Source of the DNA: Streptomyces althioticus
GTDB taxonomy: Bacteria; Actinomycetota; Actinomycetes; Streptomycetales; Streptomycetaceae
DNA length: 64,000 nt
NCBI GenBank assembly: GCA_014649355.1
Contig: BMSW01000008.1
Span: 283,318-347,317 of the forward strand
Direction: 5' to 3'
The notes beneath the pieces were generated by a model, which was given only the letters and a program-made list of their open reading frames with translations, made no database searches and was not told where the DNA came from. The translations under genes were made by a program, and so were the position numbers. Shown in pieces: positions 54,982 through 63,945 of the stretch (its first letter is position 1; the number at the start of each line of letters is the position of its first letter).

Positions 54982-55031
54982 CGTTTCCGGGCCCCGGCCC
55001 TCGGGGCGGCTCACCAGGCCGTGTGGGTGCC

Positions 55032-56402
55032 TCACATGACCGTCCCCTTCAGCACCGTGATGTCGCTGATCAGCGGCCGCCCGTACAGGGCGAGGAGTTC
55101 GTTGGCGAGGCTGATGGTCCACAGCGGGTTCTCGCGCCGGTCGTGGGAGATGATGCCCGCGGCGAGGAGTCCCTTGGGCACGGCCCCGGCGTCGATGAGG
55201 ACACGCCACTCCGCCGGCGGCAGCTCCAGGTACTCGAGGTGGGTGAGCCGGGCTGTCTCACGGGGATCGGCGAGCGTGCCCGGGTAGGCGGCGAGGGTCC
55301 GCAGACGCGGCAGGCCGAAGACCGGGGCGAGGCTGACGGGCTCCTTCTCCCACACTCCGAGGCTGAGGACCTCCAGACCGGCATGGGCCGCGGCCTCGAC
55401 GCTGGGGATGGAGGCGCGGTTGACGTGGGCGACGAGAGGCGGACGTTCCACTCTTCGGTCGGGCCGACCGTCGGTGTGACGGCGGACGATCATGTCCGTG
55501 AGGGAGTCGGCGACCAGCATGGCGCCGGTGTGCTCCTCGTGACTGATGATGACGACCTGGCCGACGTGCCCGTCCGGCCCCGGCGTGAGGTCGACGGCGA
55601 AACGGTCGCCGCCGCCGTTGTCACCGAAGACGATCCAGCCCGGCGAGCCCACGAGACCCTGGACCGCGTCCTCCGGCCACGTCTCGACGGCCTCCATGGC
55701 GGCGAACTGCCACGGCACCTGCCGGGACGCGGCGTCGGCGACGTAGACCTCACCCAGCGGAAGCAGCTCGCAGCCGAGGGCCTCGTACGGTTCCTCGAAG
55801 TCGCGCCAGTCCGCGTATGCGCCCCGGACGACTTCGTACAGCACTCTGAGCTCCGGCGGCAGCGGCATGCCCAGGCGCGCCTCGACCGCTGCGATCTCCT
55901 CTCGCGTGCTGCCCACGGCGTCCGGCAGCCGTTCGTGCAGGGTGCTCCGCAGCAGCTCCGGGTCCGCGGACGGCGCCGTCACCGCGTCCGGCACAGGGTC
56001 GGGAAGGCGGCGTACCGGCTCGGGCAGGGCTCCGTCCGCGAGGAGGAGCGTGCCCGGGTGCGCGGTGGCGATGCCCGGCTGCGAGGAGGAGCCGGCGCCG
56101 ATGAGGTGCAGCCGGACAGTGCCGGGGGACGCGGACGCCTCCACGATGAAGGAGACACCGCCGCTTCCCTCTTCCCGGAGCGCTTCGACGACCACGCCTA
56201 TGGCGTCGTGCTGCTCCTGGTTGTCGGACACTTGGGCGGCGCGCCCCGGCTGTGGTCGTCGGCGCGTCAGCGGGACACTCCATCCCGCGGGGCCGATTCG
56301 GCCTGCCACATGCCCGCCGGCCGCGGCGAGCGTGTCCGCGTGTTCGGCGCGGAGGAGACGCAGCAGAGGCTGCCATGTGGCGAAGTCGTGGAGCGAAGGC
56401 AA
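55032..56402 (-). CDS. SMI1/KNR4 (SUKH) domain protein
   Basis: A 456-residue cytoplasmic protein. A SUKH domain at about 165-295 is indicated by EEIAAVEARLGMPLPPELRVLYEVVRGA (region near 167-194), then LLPLGEVYVADA and GWIVFGDNGGGDRFAVDLTP. The C-terminal third resembles a short leucine-rich-like segment (LEVLSLGVWEKEP, LRTLAAYPGTLA, LEYLELPPAEW). SUKH proteins often give immunity to secreted toxins, but no toxin gene is adjacent. The start appears to be TTG at 56402, with GGGAG upstream. It lies 36 bp after the VWA gene on the same strand. Confidence 0.78.
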   Translation of the reverse strand: MPSLHDFATWQPLLRLLRAEHADTLAAAGGHVAGRIGPAGWSVPLTRRRPQPGRAAQVSDNQEQHDAIGVVVEALREEGSGGVSFIVEASASPGTVRLHLIGAGSSSQPGIATAHPGTLLLADGALPEPVRRLPDPVPDAVTAPSADPELLRSTLHERLPDAVGSTREEIAAVEARLGMPLPPELRVLYEVVRGAYADWRDFEEPYEALGCELLPLGEVYVADAASRQVPWQFAAMEAVETWPEDAVQGLVGSPGWIVFGDNGGGDRFAVDLTPGPDGHVGQVVIISHEEHTGAMLVADSLTDMIVRRHTDGRPDRRVERPPLVAHVNRASIPSVEAAAHAGLEVLSLGVWEKEPVSLAPVFGLPRLRTLAAYPGTLADPRETARLTHLEYLELPPAEWRVLIDAGAVPKGLLAAGIISHDRRENPLWTISLANELLALYGRPLISDITVLKGTVM

Positions 56403-56438
56403 CGGGAGACTCCCGAAAGTTGTGATGGTCGGTCGAGG

Positions 56439-57545
56439 CTAGAGCAGCACGAGCAGCCTGGTCCCCGGGACCAGCTTCCGGTTGACCGACGTCGACTGGA
56501 CGAACACCGTGTAGGCGTCGTTGCTCCCCGGCGCCACCGTCACCTCGGTCGCGGGCAGGCCCAGGAGTTGGCGGGCGGCGGGGCCGGTGAACACCTTGCC
56601 GGTCATGCGGCCGGTCGCCGGGTCCTTCTCCGCCACGGCTATCTGCTTGTTCGCCTGCACCTTCTCGCGCTTGGACAGCTCGTAGAAGGCGCAGCCGGTC
56701 TTGTACGGATGCCCGGCGCTGGTGACGAAGTCGCGGATCGACGTGCGCTGGTCGACCGGGATCAGCACGTACTTGCCGGCGTCCAGGGCCTGCAGGTTCG
56801 ACGTCACGTCCGCCGCGCTCAGGTCCTGGCCCATCGCGAAGAGGTTCCGCGTGCCGCGCACGCCCTGCTCGCGGTCGCGCAGGAACCGGGTCGCGGCGGT
56901 CTTGACCGCGCCGATCGCCTCCTCGACGCCCTGGTCGGAGTCGGCGTCCCAGATCGAGATGTTGCCCGTCGGGAAGCCGTACTGCTGGGCGGTGCGCTTG
57001 GCCAGCGAGTTGGGCACCATGATGGCCGACGTCCAGTGGTCGGGCAGGGTGTTCATCTTGTCGGCGATCCGGCTGCGCCACTCGTCCAGGACGGCACGCC
57101 CGTCGGGCATGAGGTCGTGCCGCGCACCGGTCTTGTCGGCGCCGGAGGCGTTCTCCTCGCCGTCGGTGACGACGACCTGGAGGAAGCTGTGCTCGCCGTA
57201 CTCCTCCCAGATGTGCCCGAGGTCGTCGAGCGCCTTCACCGACGCCTGGATCAGCGCGGTCGCGCCGTTCTCCACGGTGTACAGGCCCCGCATGGACGGC
57301 AGATGCTTCACGTCCATGTCCCACACCAGGTTCTCGACGAGGTGGTCGAAGGCGTAGAGGCTGATCCGCGTCTCGTGCCCGAGCCGGTCCGACTCCTCCG
57401 CCAGACCCTTCACGAACTCGTCGACGACGCGCACGAGTTGCTCCGAGTGGCCCTGCATCGAACCGGACTTGTCGATGACGAGAGCGACGTGGTTCACGAA
57501 GTGCTTCTTCAGCCGGTCCTTCACCGTGGCGCTCATCGCGTCCAT
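56439..57545 (-). CDS. VWA-domain protein
   Basis: A 368-residue protein with a von Willebrand A domain (about 20-200). The metal-ion-dependent adhesion motif DxSxS is intact in VALVIDKSGSMQGH, and VVVTDGEENASG supplies the later Asp. The C-terminal part (about 240-368; GKYVLIPVDQRTSIRDFV, GKVFTGPAARQLLGLP) has no family I recognise. No signal peptide is seen. It probably forms a transcription unit with the SUKH gene. ATG at 57545 has GAGGGGG upstream; ATG at 57536 is also possible. Confidence 0.82.
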   Translation of the reverse strand: MDAMSATVKDRLKKHFVNHVALVIDKSGSMQGHSEQLVRVVDEFVKGLAEESDRLGHETRISLYAFDHLVENLVWDMDVKHLPSMRGLYTVENGATALIQASVKALDDLGHIWEEYGEHSFLQVVVTDGEENASGADKTGARHDLMPDGRAVLDEWRSRIADKMNTLPDHWTSAIMVPNSLAKRTAQQYGFPTGNISIWDADSDQGVEEAIGAVKTAATRFLRDREQGVRGTRNLFAMGQDLSAADVTSNLQALDAGKYVLIPVDQRTSIRDFVTSAGHPYKTGCAFYELSKREKVQANKQIAVAEKDPATGRMTGKVFTGPAARQLLGLPATEVTVAPGSNDAYTVFVQSTSVNRKLVPGTRLLVLL

Positions 57546-57930
57546 CCCTTTCCCCCTCGGGCCGACGGGGAGCTCCCCGACACCCTTTTTCCGCAGGCGG
57601 ACGCGTCCACCCACAGCGTGAACGCCGGGATGGACTCTGGTCCGTCCAGATGATGGCTTCACTTTAGGGAGGGGGACTGACAACGGTGTTGAGCTGCGGC
57701 CTCCGCGGTTCCGTGTGCGTGCCCGGCACGTCTCGATGCGGCTTCCGTGGCTCCGGGTGCGTGCCCGGCACGTCTCGATTGCTTCACGGTGCTGTCCCGG
57801 TTGCGATCCCGCCACGGGGACCTCGCAGGCGCCCGGCTAACGTTCCAGGTCACAGGGGCTCACGTCCGTATGTTCGGTACGGCACGGCCCGCACGTTCAT
57901 GTTCCTGACGCTTCACGGGGGTACGGCGAA
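57546..57930. other. 385-bp divergent intergenic region
   Basis: This region separates the VWA and propeller-lipoprotein genes and must hold both promoters. It contains a 42-bp tandem duplication (57696-57779). I see no gene. Confidence 0.5.
57696..57779. repeat. Two tandem copies of a 42-bp unit
   Basis: Units 57696-57737 and 57738-57779 differ at only a few positions and share an exact 20-bp end beginning GCGTGCCCGGCACG. They lie in the divergent promoter region. Confidence 0.8.
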
Positions 57931-59205
57931 ATGGCCGAGCGAAACAGCACGTCGGACGACGGAGCGCCGGGGGAGCCGGGGTTCTCCTCCCGCCGGCGTC
58001 TGCTGCGGTTGGCCGTCGGAGGGCTCACGCTGGCCACCCTGACCACCGGCGCGGTCGGCTGCGACGACGGCGGCGCGGTGGAGACCGAGGACCCCGGAAG
58101 CACCGGCGGCGGCCCGCAGAAGGGCGAGGACGAGAAGCCCGCCGACGGCGCCACGGGCGGGGACGGCAAGGCGCCGAAGCCGCTGTGGACGAAGACGACC
58201 TCTGCGGAGACGTACGGGGACAACGACGAACTCGTCGTCGCCGCCGGTGTCGTACTCGCCAGCGGCAGCCCGCTGGCCGCCCTCGACACCGCGACCGGCA
58301 AGCGGAAGTGGTCCCTGCCGGGCGGCGCGGTCCCCGGAGCGCCCCTGCTGCTCGGCAAGGACACCCTGTACCTGGCCAGCAGTCGGTACGACGGCACCGT
58401 CACCGGGTACGACCCGGCCTCGGGCAAGGAGACCTGGCGCAGCCGCCTGGGCGCGGGGTACCGGCAGCCGCGGCCCGTCGCGGTGGACGACACGCAGGTG
58501 TACGTCATCGCGGAGATCCTCGAGGACGACGGGTCGTCGAAGACCAACGTCATCGCGGCCCTCGACAGCGGCAGCGGCAGGATCGCCTGGAAGGAACAAC
58601 GCGACCTGGGCACGATGCAGAACGGCATCCACGCCGCCGTGCGCGGTCGCCACCTCGTCTACACCGACTTCAAGAAGAACCTCACCGTCCGCGACACCGT
58701 CACCGGCGGTCAGGTGTGGACGCGGAAGACGACGAAGACGAACTACGGCTTCTTCGCCGTGCACGAAAATCTGGTCATCGTCCCGCAGGGGAACGTCCTT
58801 CAGGCCTTCGACCTCGCCGACGGCACCGAGAAGTGGACCCTGAAGTCCCCGCGGTTCGACCTCTTCAAGGAACCGGCCGTGCTGGAGGACGTGCTGTACA
58901 TCGCCGACAGCGCACGGAAAGTGCGGGCCGTCGACCCCCGCACGGGCAAGGTCCTCTGGCAGTCGACGGCCCTCGCCGACGCGGGACTCCAGGTGCCGCG
59001 CCAGTACGTCAAGGTGGGGGACACGCTCTTCGGTGCCACGGACCTGGACGCGAAGGGCGGCATCATCGCCATGGACGCGAAGACCGGAGACGTGCGCTGG
59101 ACGTTCAACGACGGCAGCGGCGACCACCACGCCTGGCTGGCGGCCACCGACGGCGAGCGCCTCTTCGCCCTGCACGGCACGGCTCTGCACGCACTGCCGG
59201 TGTGA
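57931..59205 (+). CDS. PQQ-binding-like beta-propeller lipoprotein
   Basis: A 424-residue lipoprotein. The N-terminus has a twin-arginine motif (SSRRRLLRLAVGG) and a lipobox ending GAVGC, then a Gly/Glu/Lys-rich linker. The mature part is a PQQ-like propeller with repeated blade motifs (LDTATGKRKWSLPGG, YDPASGKETWRSRLG, LDSGSGRIAWKEQ, VDPRTGKVLWQS, MDAKTGDVRWTFN). Such proteins may bind surface polymers or act as sensors; PQQ enzyme residues are not evident. It stands alone. Confidence 0.88.
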   Translation: MAERNSTSDDGAPGEPGFSSRRRLLRLAVGGLTLATLTTGAVGCDDGGAVETEDPGSTGGGPQKGEDEKPADGATGGDGKAPKPLWTKTTSAETYGDNDELVVAAGVVLASGSPLAALDTATGKRKWSLPGGAVPGAPLLLGKDTLYLASSRYDGTVTGYDPASGKETWRSRLGAGYRQPRPVAVDDTQVYVIAEILEDDGSSKTNVIAALDSGSGRIAWKEQRDLGTMQNGIHAAVRGRHLVYTDFKKNLTVRDTVTGGQVWTRKTTKTNYGFFAVHENLVIVPQGNVLQAFDLADGTEKWTLKSPRFDLFKEPAVLEDVLYIADSARKVRAVDPRTGKVLWQSTALADAGLQVPRQYVKVGDTLFGATDLDAKGGIIAMDAKTGDVRWTFNDGSGDHHAWLAATDGERLFALHGTALHALPV

Positions 59206-59536
59206 GGCACGGGCGGCCGTGTGGCCGGTTCGCACGTCCGCGGGGTGTGTGACCGGTGCGTCTCCCAGCCGGTCCCACCCTCCTTGCCGTGTCCTCGGCG
59301 GTCACCGCCCCGTCGGTCCCGTCCGGCGGGGCGCCGAGCCGACGGGTGAGATGCACGCCAGTACGGGCGACCGATCATCGCGGTGTCCGCGGCTCGGTCC
59401 ATGAGACACGCATGCACCATTGTCGGCCAGCTTGCCGGGACTTCGGCCCGCACCGTTGAGTGCACGTGTTTGATGGTTGATGGTTCATCTAAAAGCTGTG
59501 TGCTCGTCGGAGCCCCGACCGGAAGGAACCACGACT
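59206..59536. other. 331-bp intergenic region
   Basis: Between the propeller lipoprotein and the small secreted protein. It includes a TGATGGT direct repeat at 59471-59484 and AT-richer DNA just before the next gene, probably its promoter. I see no gene. Confidence 0.45.
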
Positions 59537-59890
59537 ATGAAGAGCCGACCCCGGAAGATGGCGCTGGGTGCCGTGGCGGCCGTCGCCATGAGCCTCGCGC
59601 TCCCGGCAGCCCCCGCCATGGCGACCGACGAGACCGACTGTGGTGTAGGCACGGACGCCGTGCGGGTGACGTACCTGGAGAACGGCTCGGAGCTCAGCCG
59701 CTGCTGGACGGGCCCCGGTGACGTTTCGCTCGGCCAGGACGGGGTCACCTCCTTCTCCTCGGGCGCCCACGAGGTGGTCGTCTTCTGGAGGACGAACCTG
59801 GGATGGGACGTCGCCGTACTCCCGCCCCACACCCTGGCCCCCTTCAGCGGAGCCGGCACCCATCACGTCTACGGATTCCACGTCAGGTGA
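59537..59890 (+). CDS. Small secreted protein of unknown function
   Basis: A 117-residue protein with a clear signal peptide (MKSRPRKMALGAVAAVAMSL..., cleavage near AMA-TDETD). The mature part, about 86 residues, has two Cys and a beta-rich pattern (DAVRVTYLENGSELSRCW, SSGAHEVVVFWRTNLGW) somewhat like beta/gamma-crystallin-type secreted proteins of Streptomyces. That resemblance is weak. AAGGAA precedes the ATG at 59537. Confidence 0.75.
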   Translation: MKSRPRKMALGAVAAVAMSLALPAAPAMATDETDCGVGTDAVRVTYLENGSELSRCWTGPGDVSLGQDGVTSFSSGAHEVVVFWRTNLGWDVAVLPPHTLAPFSGAGTHHVYGFHVR

Positions 59891-60055
59891 CAGCCGACGA
59901 CGGTTGGCCGGTCCGTCGGGAGTGACCGGCCGATGGGCTCCGGTCCGTCCGGCCACGGCTGACGTTCCGGCGCCGATACGCCGCAGGTGAACGGTACGCA
60001 GAGGCCCTCCGTGTCCGGGCGTCGGACGCGGAGGGCCTCAATGGCTCATGAAACC

Positions 60056-61465
60056 TCAGTGAGCCGCGGTGACCGCGGTCTCCTCACGGGCCGTCGTCTC
60101 GGCGGCCTCGCCCTCCTCCAGCCCCACGTCCTTCGTCTCCCGCCCGATCAGCAGCGCCACCAGCGTCAGCAGCGCCATCGAGGACAGGTAGACGCCGACC
60201 AGCCACGGGGAGCCGTCGCCGGCCTCCCACAGGGCCACCGCGATGAACGGGGCCACGGCCGCGCCGAGGATCGAGCTGACGTTGTAGGAGATGCCGGAGC
60301 CCGTGTACCGCACGCTCGTCGGGAACAGTTCGGGCAGCAGCGCGCCCATCGGGCCGAACGTCATGCCCATCAGCGTGAAGCCGAACACCAGCCACAGCAC
60401 CACACCCACCGTGCCGAGGCCGATCAGCGGCACCCAGACCAGGCCGAAGACCAGGATCCCGGCCGTGACCGCGATCAGCGTGGCGCGCCGGCCGTAGCGG
60501 TCCGCGAGGGGGCCGGAGATCAGGGTGAACGCCGCGAAGAACAGCACACCGAAGATCATCATCAGCACGAACGTCGTGTACTCGTAGCCCAGACCAGGCA
60601 CGGCCGCGTCCTCCGCCGTACGGCCGTAGCTCAGCGAGAACGTGGTCATCAGGTAGAAGAGCACGTACGTCGCCAGCATGAAGAACGTGCCGAGGATCAG
60701 CTGCTTCCAGTGGTTCCGGAAGACCGTGGCCAGCGGCAGCTTCCGCACCAGGCCCGCCTCCCGCGTCTTCGCGAACACCGGCGCCTCGACCAGGCGCATC
60801 CGCACCCACAGGCCGATCGCGACCATCACCGCCGAGAACAGGAACGGGATGCGCCAGCCCCAGCTGAGGAAGGCGTCCGACGGCTGGGACGGGTCGGCGC
60901 CGGCCGCGGAAGGCAGCAGTGCGCCGATGACCAGGAACAGGCCGTTGCCGATGATGAAGCCCAGCGGGGCACCCAGCTGCGGGAACGTGCCGTACAGGGC
61001 GCGCTTGCCCTTCGGCGCGTTCTCGGTGGCGACCAGGGCCGCGCCGCTCCACTCACCGCCGAGCGCGAAGCCCTGCGCCAGCCGCATCAGCACCAGCAGC
61101 GCGGTCGCCACCCAGCCGGCCTGCGCGTAGGTCGGCAGTACGCCGATGAGGAACGTGGCGATGCCCATGGTGAGCAGGGAGGCCACGAGCGTTCCCTTGC
61201 GGCCGAGGCGGTCGCCGAGGTGGCCGAAGACCACCGCTCCGATCGGCCGGGCGACCATCGCGGCGCCGAACACCGCGAAGGACGAGAGCAGCGCCGTGGT
61301 GGGGTCGCTGTTCGGGAAGAAGAGCGTGGGGAAGACCAGTACGGCGGCGGTCGCGTAGATGTAGAAGTCGTAGAACTCGATCGTCGTGCCGATGAGGCTG
61401 GCGATGAGGACGCGCGACCGCGAGTTGACGGGGGTCGGGGCCGGACTGGTGCTTGGTGCTGGCAT
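60056..61465 (-). CDS. MHS-family MFS transporter (metabolite:H+ symporter)
   Basis: A 469-residue, 12-segment transporter of the MHS group (shikimate, proline/betaine, alpha-ketoglutarate, citrate and similar). It has the opening TTIEFYDFYIYATAA, the loop GHLGDRLGRKGTLV, GFALGGEWSGAALVATENAP and PLADRYGRRATL, all MHS signatures. The substrate is not determined. A nested palindrome lies just upstream, suggesting a dedicated regulator encoded elsewhere. ATG at 61465 has GGAAAG upstream. Confidence 0.9.
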   Translation of the reverse strand: MPAPSTSPAPTPVNSRSRVLIASLIGTTIEFYDFYIYATAAVLVFPTLFFPNSDPTTALLSSFAVFGAAMVARPIGAVVFGHLGDRLGRKGTLVASLLTMGIATFLIGVLPTYAQAGWVATALLVLMRLAQGFALGGEWSGAALVATENAPKGKRALYGTFPQLGAPLGFIIGNGLFLVIGALLPSAAGADPSQPSDAFLSWGWRIPFLFSAVMVAIGLWVRMRLVEAPVFAKTREAGLVRKLPLATVFRNHWKQLILGTFFMLATYVLFYLMTTFSLSYGRTAEDAAVPGLGYEYTTFVLMMIFGVLFFAAFTLISGPLADRYGRRATLIAVTAGILVFGLVWVPLIGLGTVGVVLWLVFGFTLMGMTFGPMGALLPELFPTSVRYTGSGISYNVSSILGAAVAPFIAVALWEAGDGSPWLVGVYLSSMALLTLVALLIGRETKDVGLEEGEAAETTAREETAVTAAH

Positions 61466-61896
61466 TTCACGGTCTTTCCACGGGGAACGATCACTCCACA
61501 TTCTCAGAAGGTCTCACCTCTCAGGAACGGTGTTCCAAGATGTGAGACGACTTGTCTGTGACCTGCTGCGGAAAATGCGTGGCCCCGCGCCCGCCCGGCT
61601 CCCTACACTCGCCGGGCAGGCGTCCACCGCCCCCTGTCCGTCGGCGGTGCGCGCGATCAGATCCGACTGGGAGGGAGTCCGGCCGTGCGTGTCCACACCG
61701 CTGTCACCGCCGCTCCCCGTTCCCGGTCCCGCCGGTCCGTGGTGATCCTGGTGTCTCCGGCCGCCCGGTGCCCGCTGCGCGGCCGGCACCGGCTGCCCTG
61801 ACGCACGTCCGACACCCTTCGCAGGGAGTGCTCGGCGTCGTGCGCCGGGGGGAATCGCGCTGCCCTTTCCCGGTTCCATCCGAAAGGCCACGGGCC
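61466..61896. other. 431-bp divergent region between MHS transporter and EF-G paralogue
   Basis: It contains the nested palindrome at 61511-61548 near the transporter. The remaining 350 bp has no convincing gene and must hold the EF-G paralogue promoter and leader. Confidence 0.5.
61511..61548. promoter_or_regulatory. Nested palindromic operator candidate upstream of the MHS transporter
   Basis: GTCTCAC-N6-GGAAC-GGT-GTTCC-N5-GTGAGAC: two perfect inverted repeats share one centre, apart from a one-base shift. GGAAC-N3-GTTCC is reminiscent of IclR-type operators. It is 46 bp from the transporter start. Confidence 0.6.
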
Positions 61897-63945
61897 ATGC
61901 GCACCACCGACACCCTCGCCGTCGTCCGCAACCTCGGCATCCTCGCCCACGTCGACGCGGGCAAGACCACCGTCACCGAGCGGATCCTGTACGCCACCGG
62001 CACCACCCACAAGCGCGGCGAGGTGCACGACGGCACCACCGTCACCGACTTCGACCCGCAGGAACGCGACCGGGGCATCACCATCTTCTCCGCCGCCGTC
62101 ACCTGCTCCTGGGACGGTCACCGCGTCAACCTGATCGACACGCCCGGGCACGTCGACTTCGCCGACGAGGTCGAGCGTTCCCTGCGCGTCCTCGACGGGG
62201 CGGTCGCCGTGTTCGACGCGGTCGCCGGGGTGGAGCCGCAGAGCGAGTCGGTGTGGCGGCAGGCCGACCGGCACGGCGTCCCGCGCATCGCGTTCGTCAA
62301 CAAGATGGACCGGGCCGGCGCCGACCTCGACGCCGCCGTCGCCTCCGTCCGGGAGCGCCTGCATCCGGCGCCGCTCGCCGTACAGCTCCCGATCGGGGCC
62401 GAGGGCGCCTTCACCGGCGTCGTCGACCTGCTCGGCATGCGGGCCCTCACCTGGGGCGACGACGGCGAAACCCGCGATCCGGCACCCGTGCCGGACGGAC
62501 TGCGCGAGGAGGCGCTGCGACGGCGACGACTCCTGGAGGAAGCGGTGGCCGAACTGCACCCGGCCGCGCTGGAGGAGTTCTGCGACACCGGCGCGCTCCG
62601 CACCGGGACGCTCACGGCTGCCCTGCGGGACCTGACCGCACGCGGCGACGCCGTGGTCGTGCTGTGCGGCTCCGCCTACCGCAACCGCGGGATCGAGCCG
62701 CTGCTGGACGCCGTCCTCACCTACCTGCCGTCGCCGCTGGACGTGCCGCCGGTGCGCGGCACGCACGACGGCGCCGAACAGGAACGGCCCGCCGACCTGG
62801 CGGCGCCGCTCGCCGCCCTCGCGTTCAAGGTGAACGCCACCGCCACCGGTCGCCTCACCTACCTGCGCGTCTATTCCGGAACGATCGAACAGGGGGACAC
62901 CGTGTGGGACGCCACCGCCGGCCGCGCCGAGCGCGTCGGACGCATCCTGCGTGTCACCGCCGACCGGCACGCCCGCCTGGACCGCGCGGTCGCCGGTGAC
63001 ATCGTCGCCGTGGTCGGCCTGAAGGGCGCCCGCGCCGGCGCCACGCTGTGCGCGCCGGACGCCCCGTTGCTGCTGGAACCGCCCGGCACCGCCGAGCCCG
63101 TCGTGTCGGTCGCCGTCGAGGCGTCGCGCGGCACGGACACCGGACGTCTGGCGTCGGCGCTGGCCCGGCTCGTCGAGGAGGACCCCTCGCTGGTCGTGCG
63201 CACCGACACCGAGACGGGGCAGACGGTGCTGTCCGGCATGGGCGAACTGCACCTGGAGGTCGCGGTGGAGCGGATCCGGCGTGACCACGGGCTGGGCGTC
63301 AACGTCGGCCGGCCAAGGGTGAGTTACCGGGAGACCGTCGGGCGCGGGGTCCCCGGCTTCGTCCACCGGCACGTCAAACAGGACGGTGGTGCCGGGCAGT
63401 TCGCGCACGTGGTGCTCGACGTGGAGCCGCTGGACGACCCCGAGCGGGGCTTCGAGTTCCGCTCGACGGTCGTCGGGGGCCGGGTGCCGCAGGAGTACGT
63501 CCGTGCCGTCGAGGCCGGCTGCCGGGACGCGCTCGCCGAGGGCCCCCTCGGCGGGCACCCGGTGACGGGCCTGAGGGTGACGCTCACCGATGGTTCGACG
63601 CACGTCAAGGACTCCTCCGACACCGCGTTCCGCACCGCGGGCCGGTTCGGTCTGCGGGACGCGCTGCGGGCGTGCGCGATGGTGCTGCTCGAGCCGGTCG
63701 CCGAGGTCACGGTCACCGTGCCGCAGGAGGCGGTCGGGTCCGTGCTCGGAGACCTGGCGGCACGCCGCGGCCGGGTGTCCGGTTCGGTCGCCCGGGCGGG
63801 CGCGTCGGTCGTCACGGCGACCGTGCCCCTGGCCGAACTGTTCGGCTACGCGACCCGGTTGCGCAGCCGCACCCAGGGCCGCGGCACCTTCACCACCCGG
63901 CCGACCGGCTACGCACCGGCCCCGGCCGAGGTGACGGTGCGCTGA
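61897..63945 (+). CDS. Elongation factor G paralogue (EF-G-like translational GTPase)
   Basis: A 682-residue five-domain GTPase. All G motifs are present: AHVDAGKTT (G1), RGIT (G2), DTPGH (G3), NKMD (G4) and CGSAY (G5). Domain III has GMGELHLEV, and domain IV has KQDGGAGQFAHV and HVKDSSDTAF, in which the canonical HEVDSS tip is slightly changed. It is not beside rpsL, rpsG or tuf, so it is a second EF-G rather than the str-operon copy. Paralogues of this group may act in ribosome recycling, stress or drug tolerance. ATG at 61897 is the family start. Confidence 0.93.
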   Translation: MRTTDTLAVVRNLGILAHVDAGKTTVTERILYATGTTHKRGEVHDGTTVTDFDPQERDRGITIFSAAVTCSWDGHRVNLIDTPGHVDFADEVERSLRVLDGAVAVFDAVAGVEPQSESVWRQADRHGVPRIAFVNKMDRAGADLDAAVASVRERLHPAPLAVQLPIGAEGAFTGVVDLLGMRALTWGDDGETRDPAPVPDGLREEALRRRRLLEEAVAELHPAALEEFCDTGALRTGTLTAALRDLTARGDAVVVLCGSAYRNRGIEPLLDAVLTYLPSPLDVPPVRGTHDGAEQERPADLAAPLAALAFKVNATATGRLTYLRVYSGTIEQGDTVWDATAGRAERVGRILRVTADRHARLDRAVAGDIVAVVGLKGARAGATLCAPDAPLLLEPPGTAEPVVSVAVEASRGTDTGRLASALARLVEEDPSLVVRTDTETGQTVLSGMGELHLEVAVERIRRDHGLGVNVGRPRVSYRETVGRGVPGFVHRHVKQDGGAGQFAHVVLDVEPLDDPERGFEFRSTVVGGRVPQEYVRAVEAGCRDALAEGPLGGHPVTGLRVTLTDGSTHVKDSSDTAFRTAGRFGLRDALRACAMVLLEPVAEVTVTVPQEAVGSVLGDLAARRGRVSGSVARAGASVVTATVPLAELFGYATRLRSRTQGRGTFTTRPTGYAPAPAEVTVR

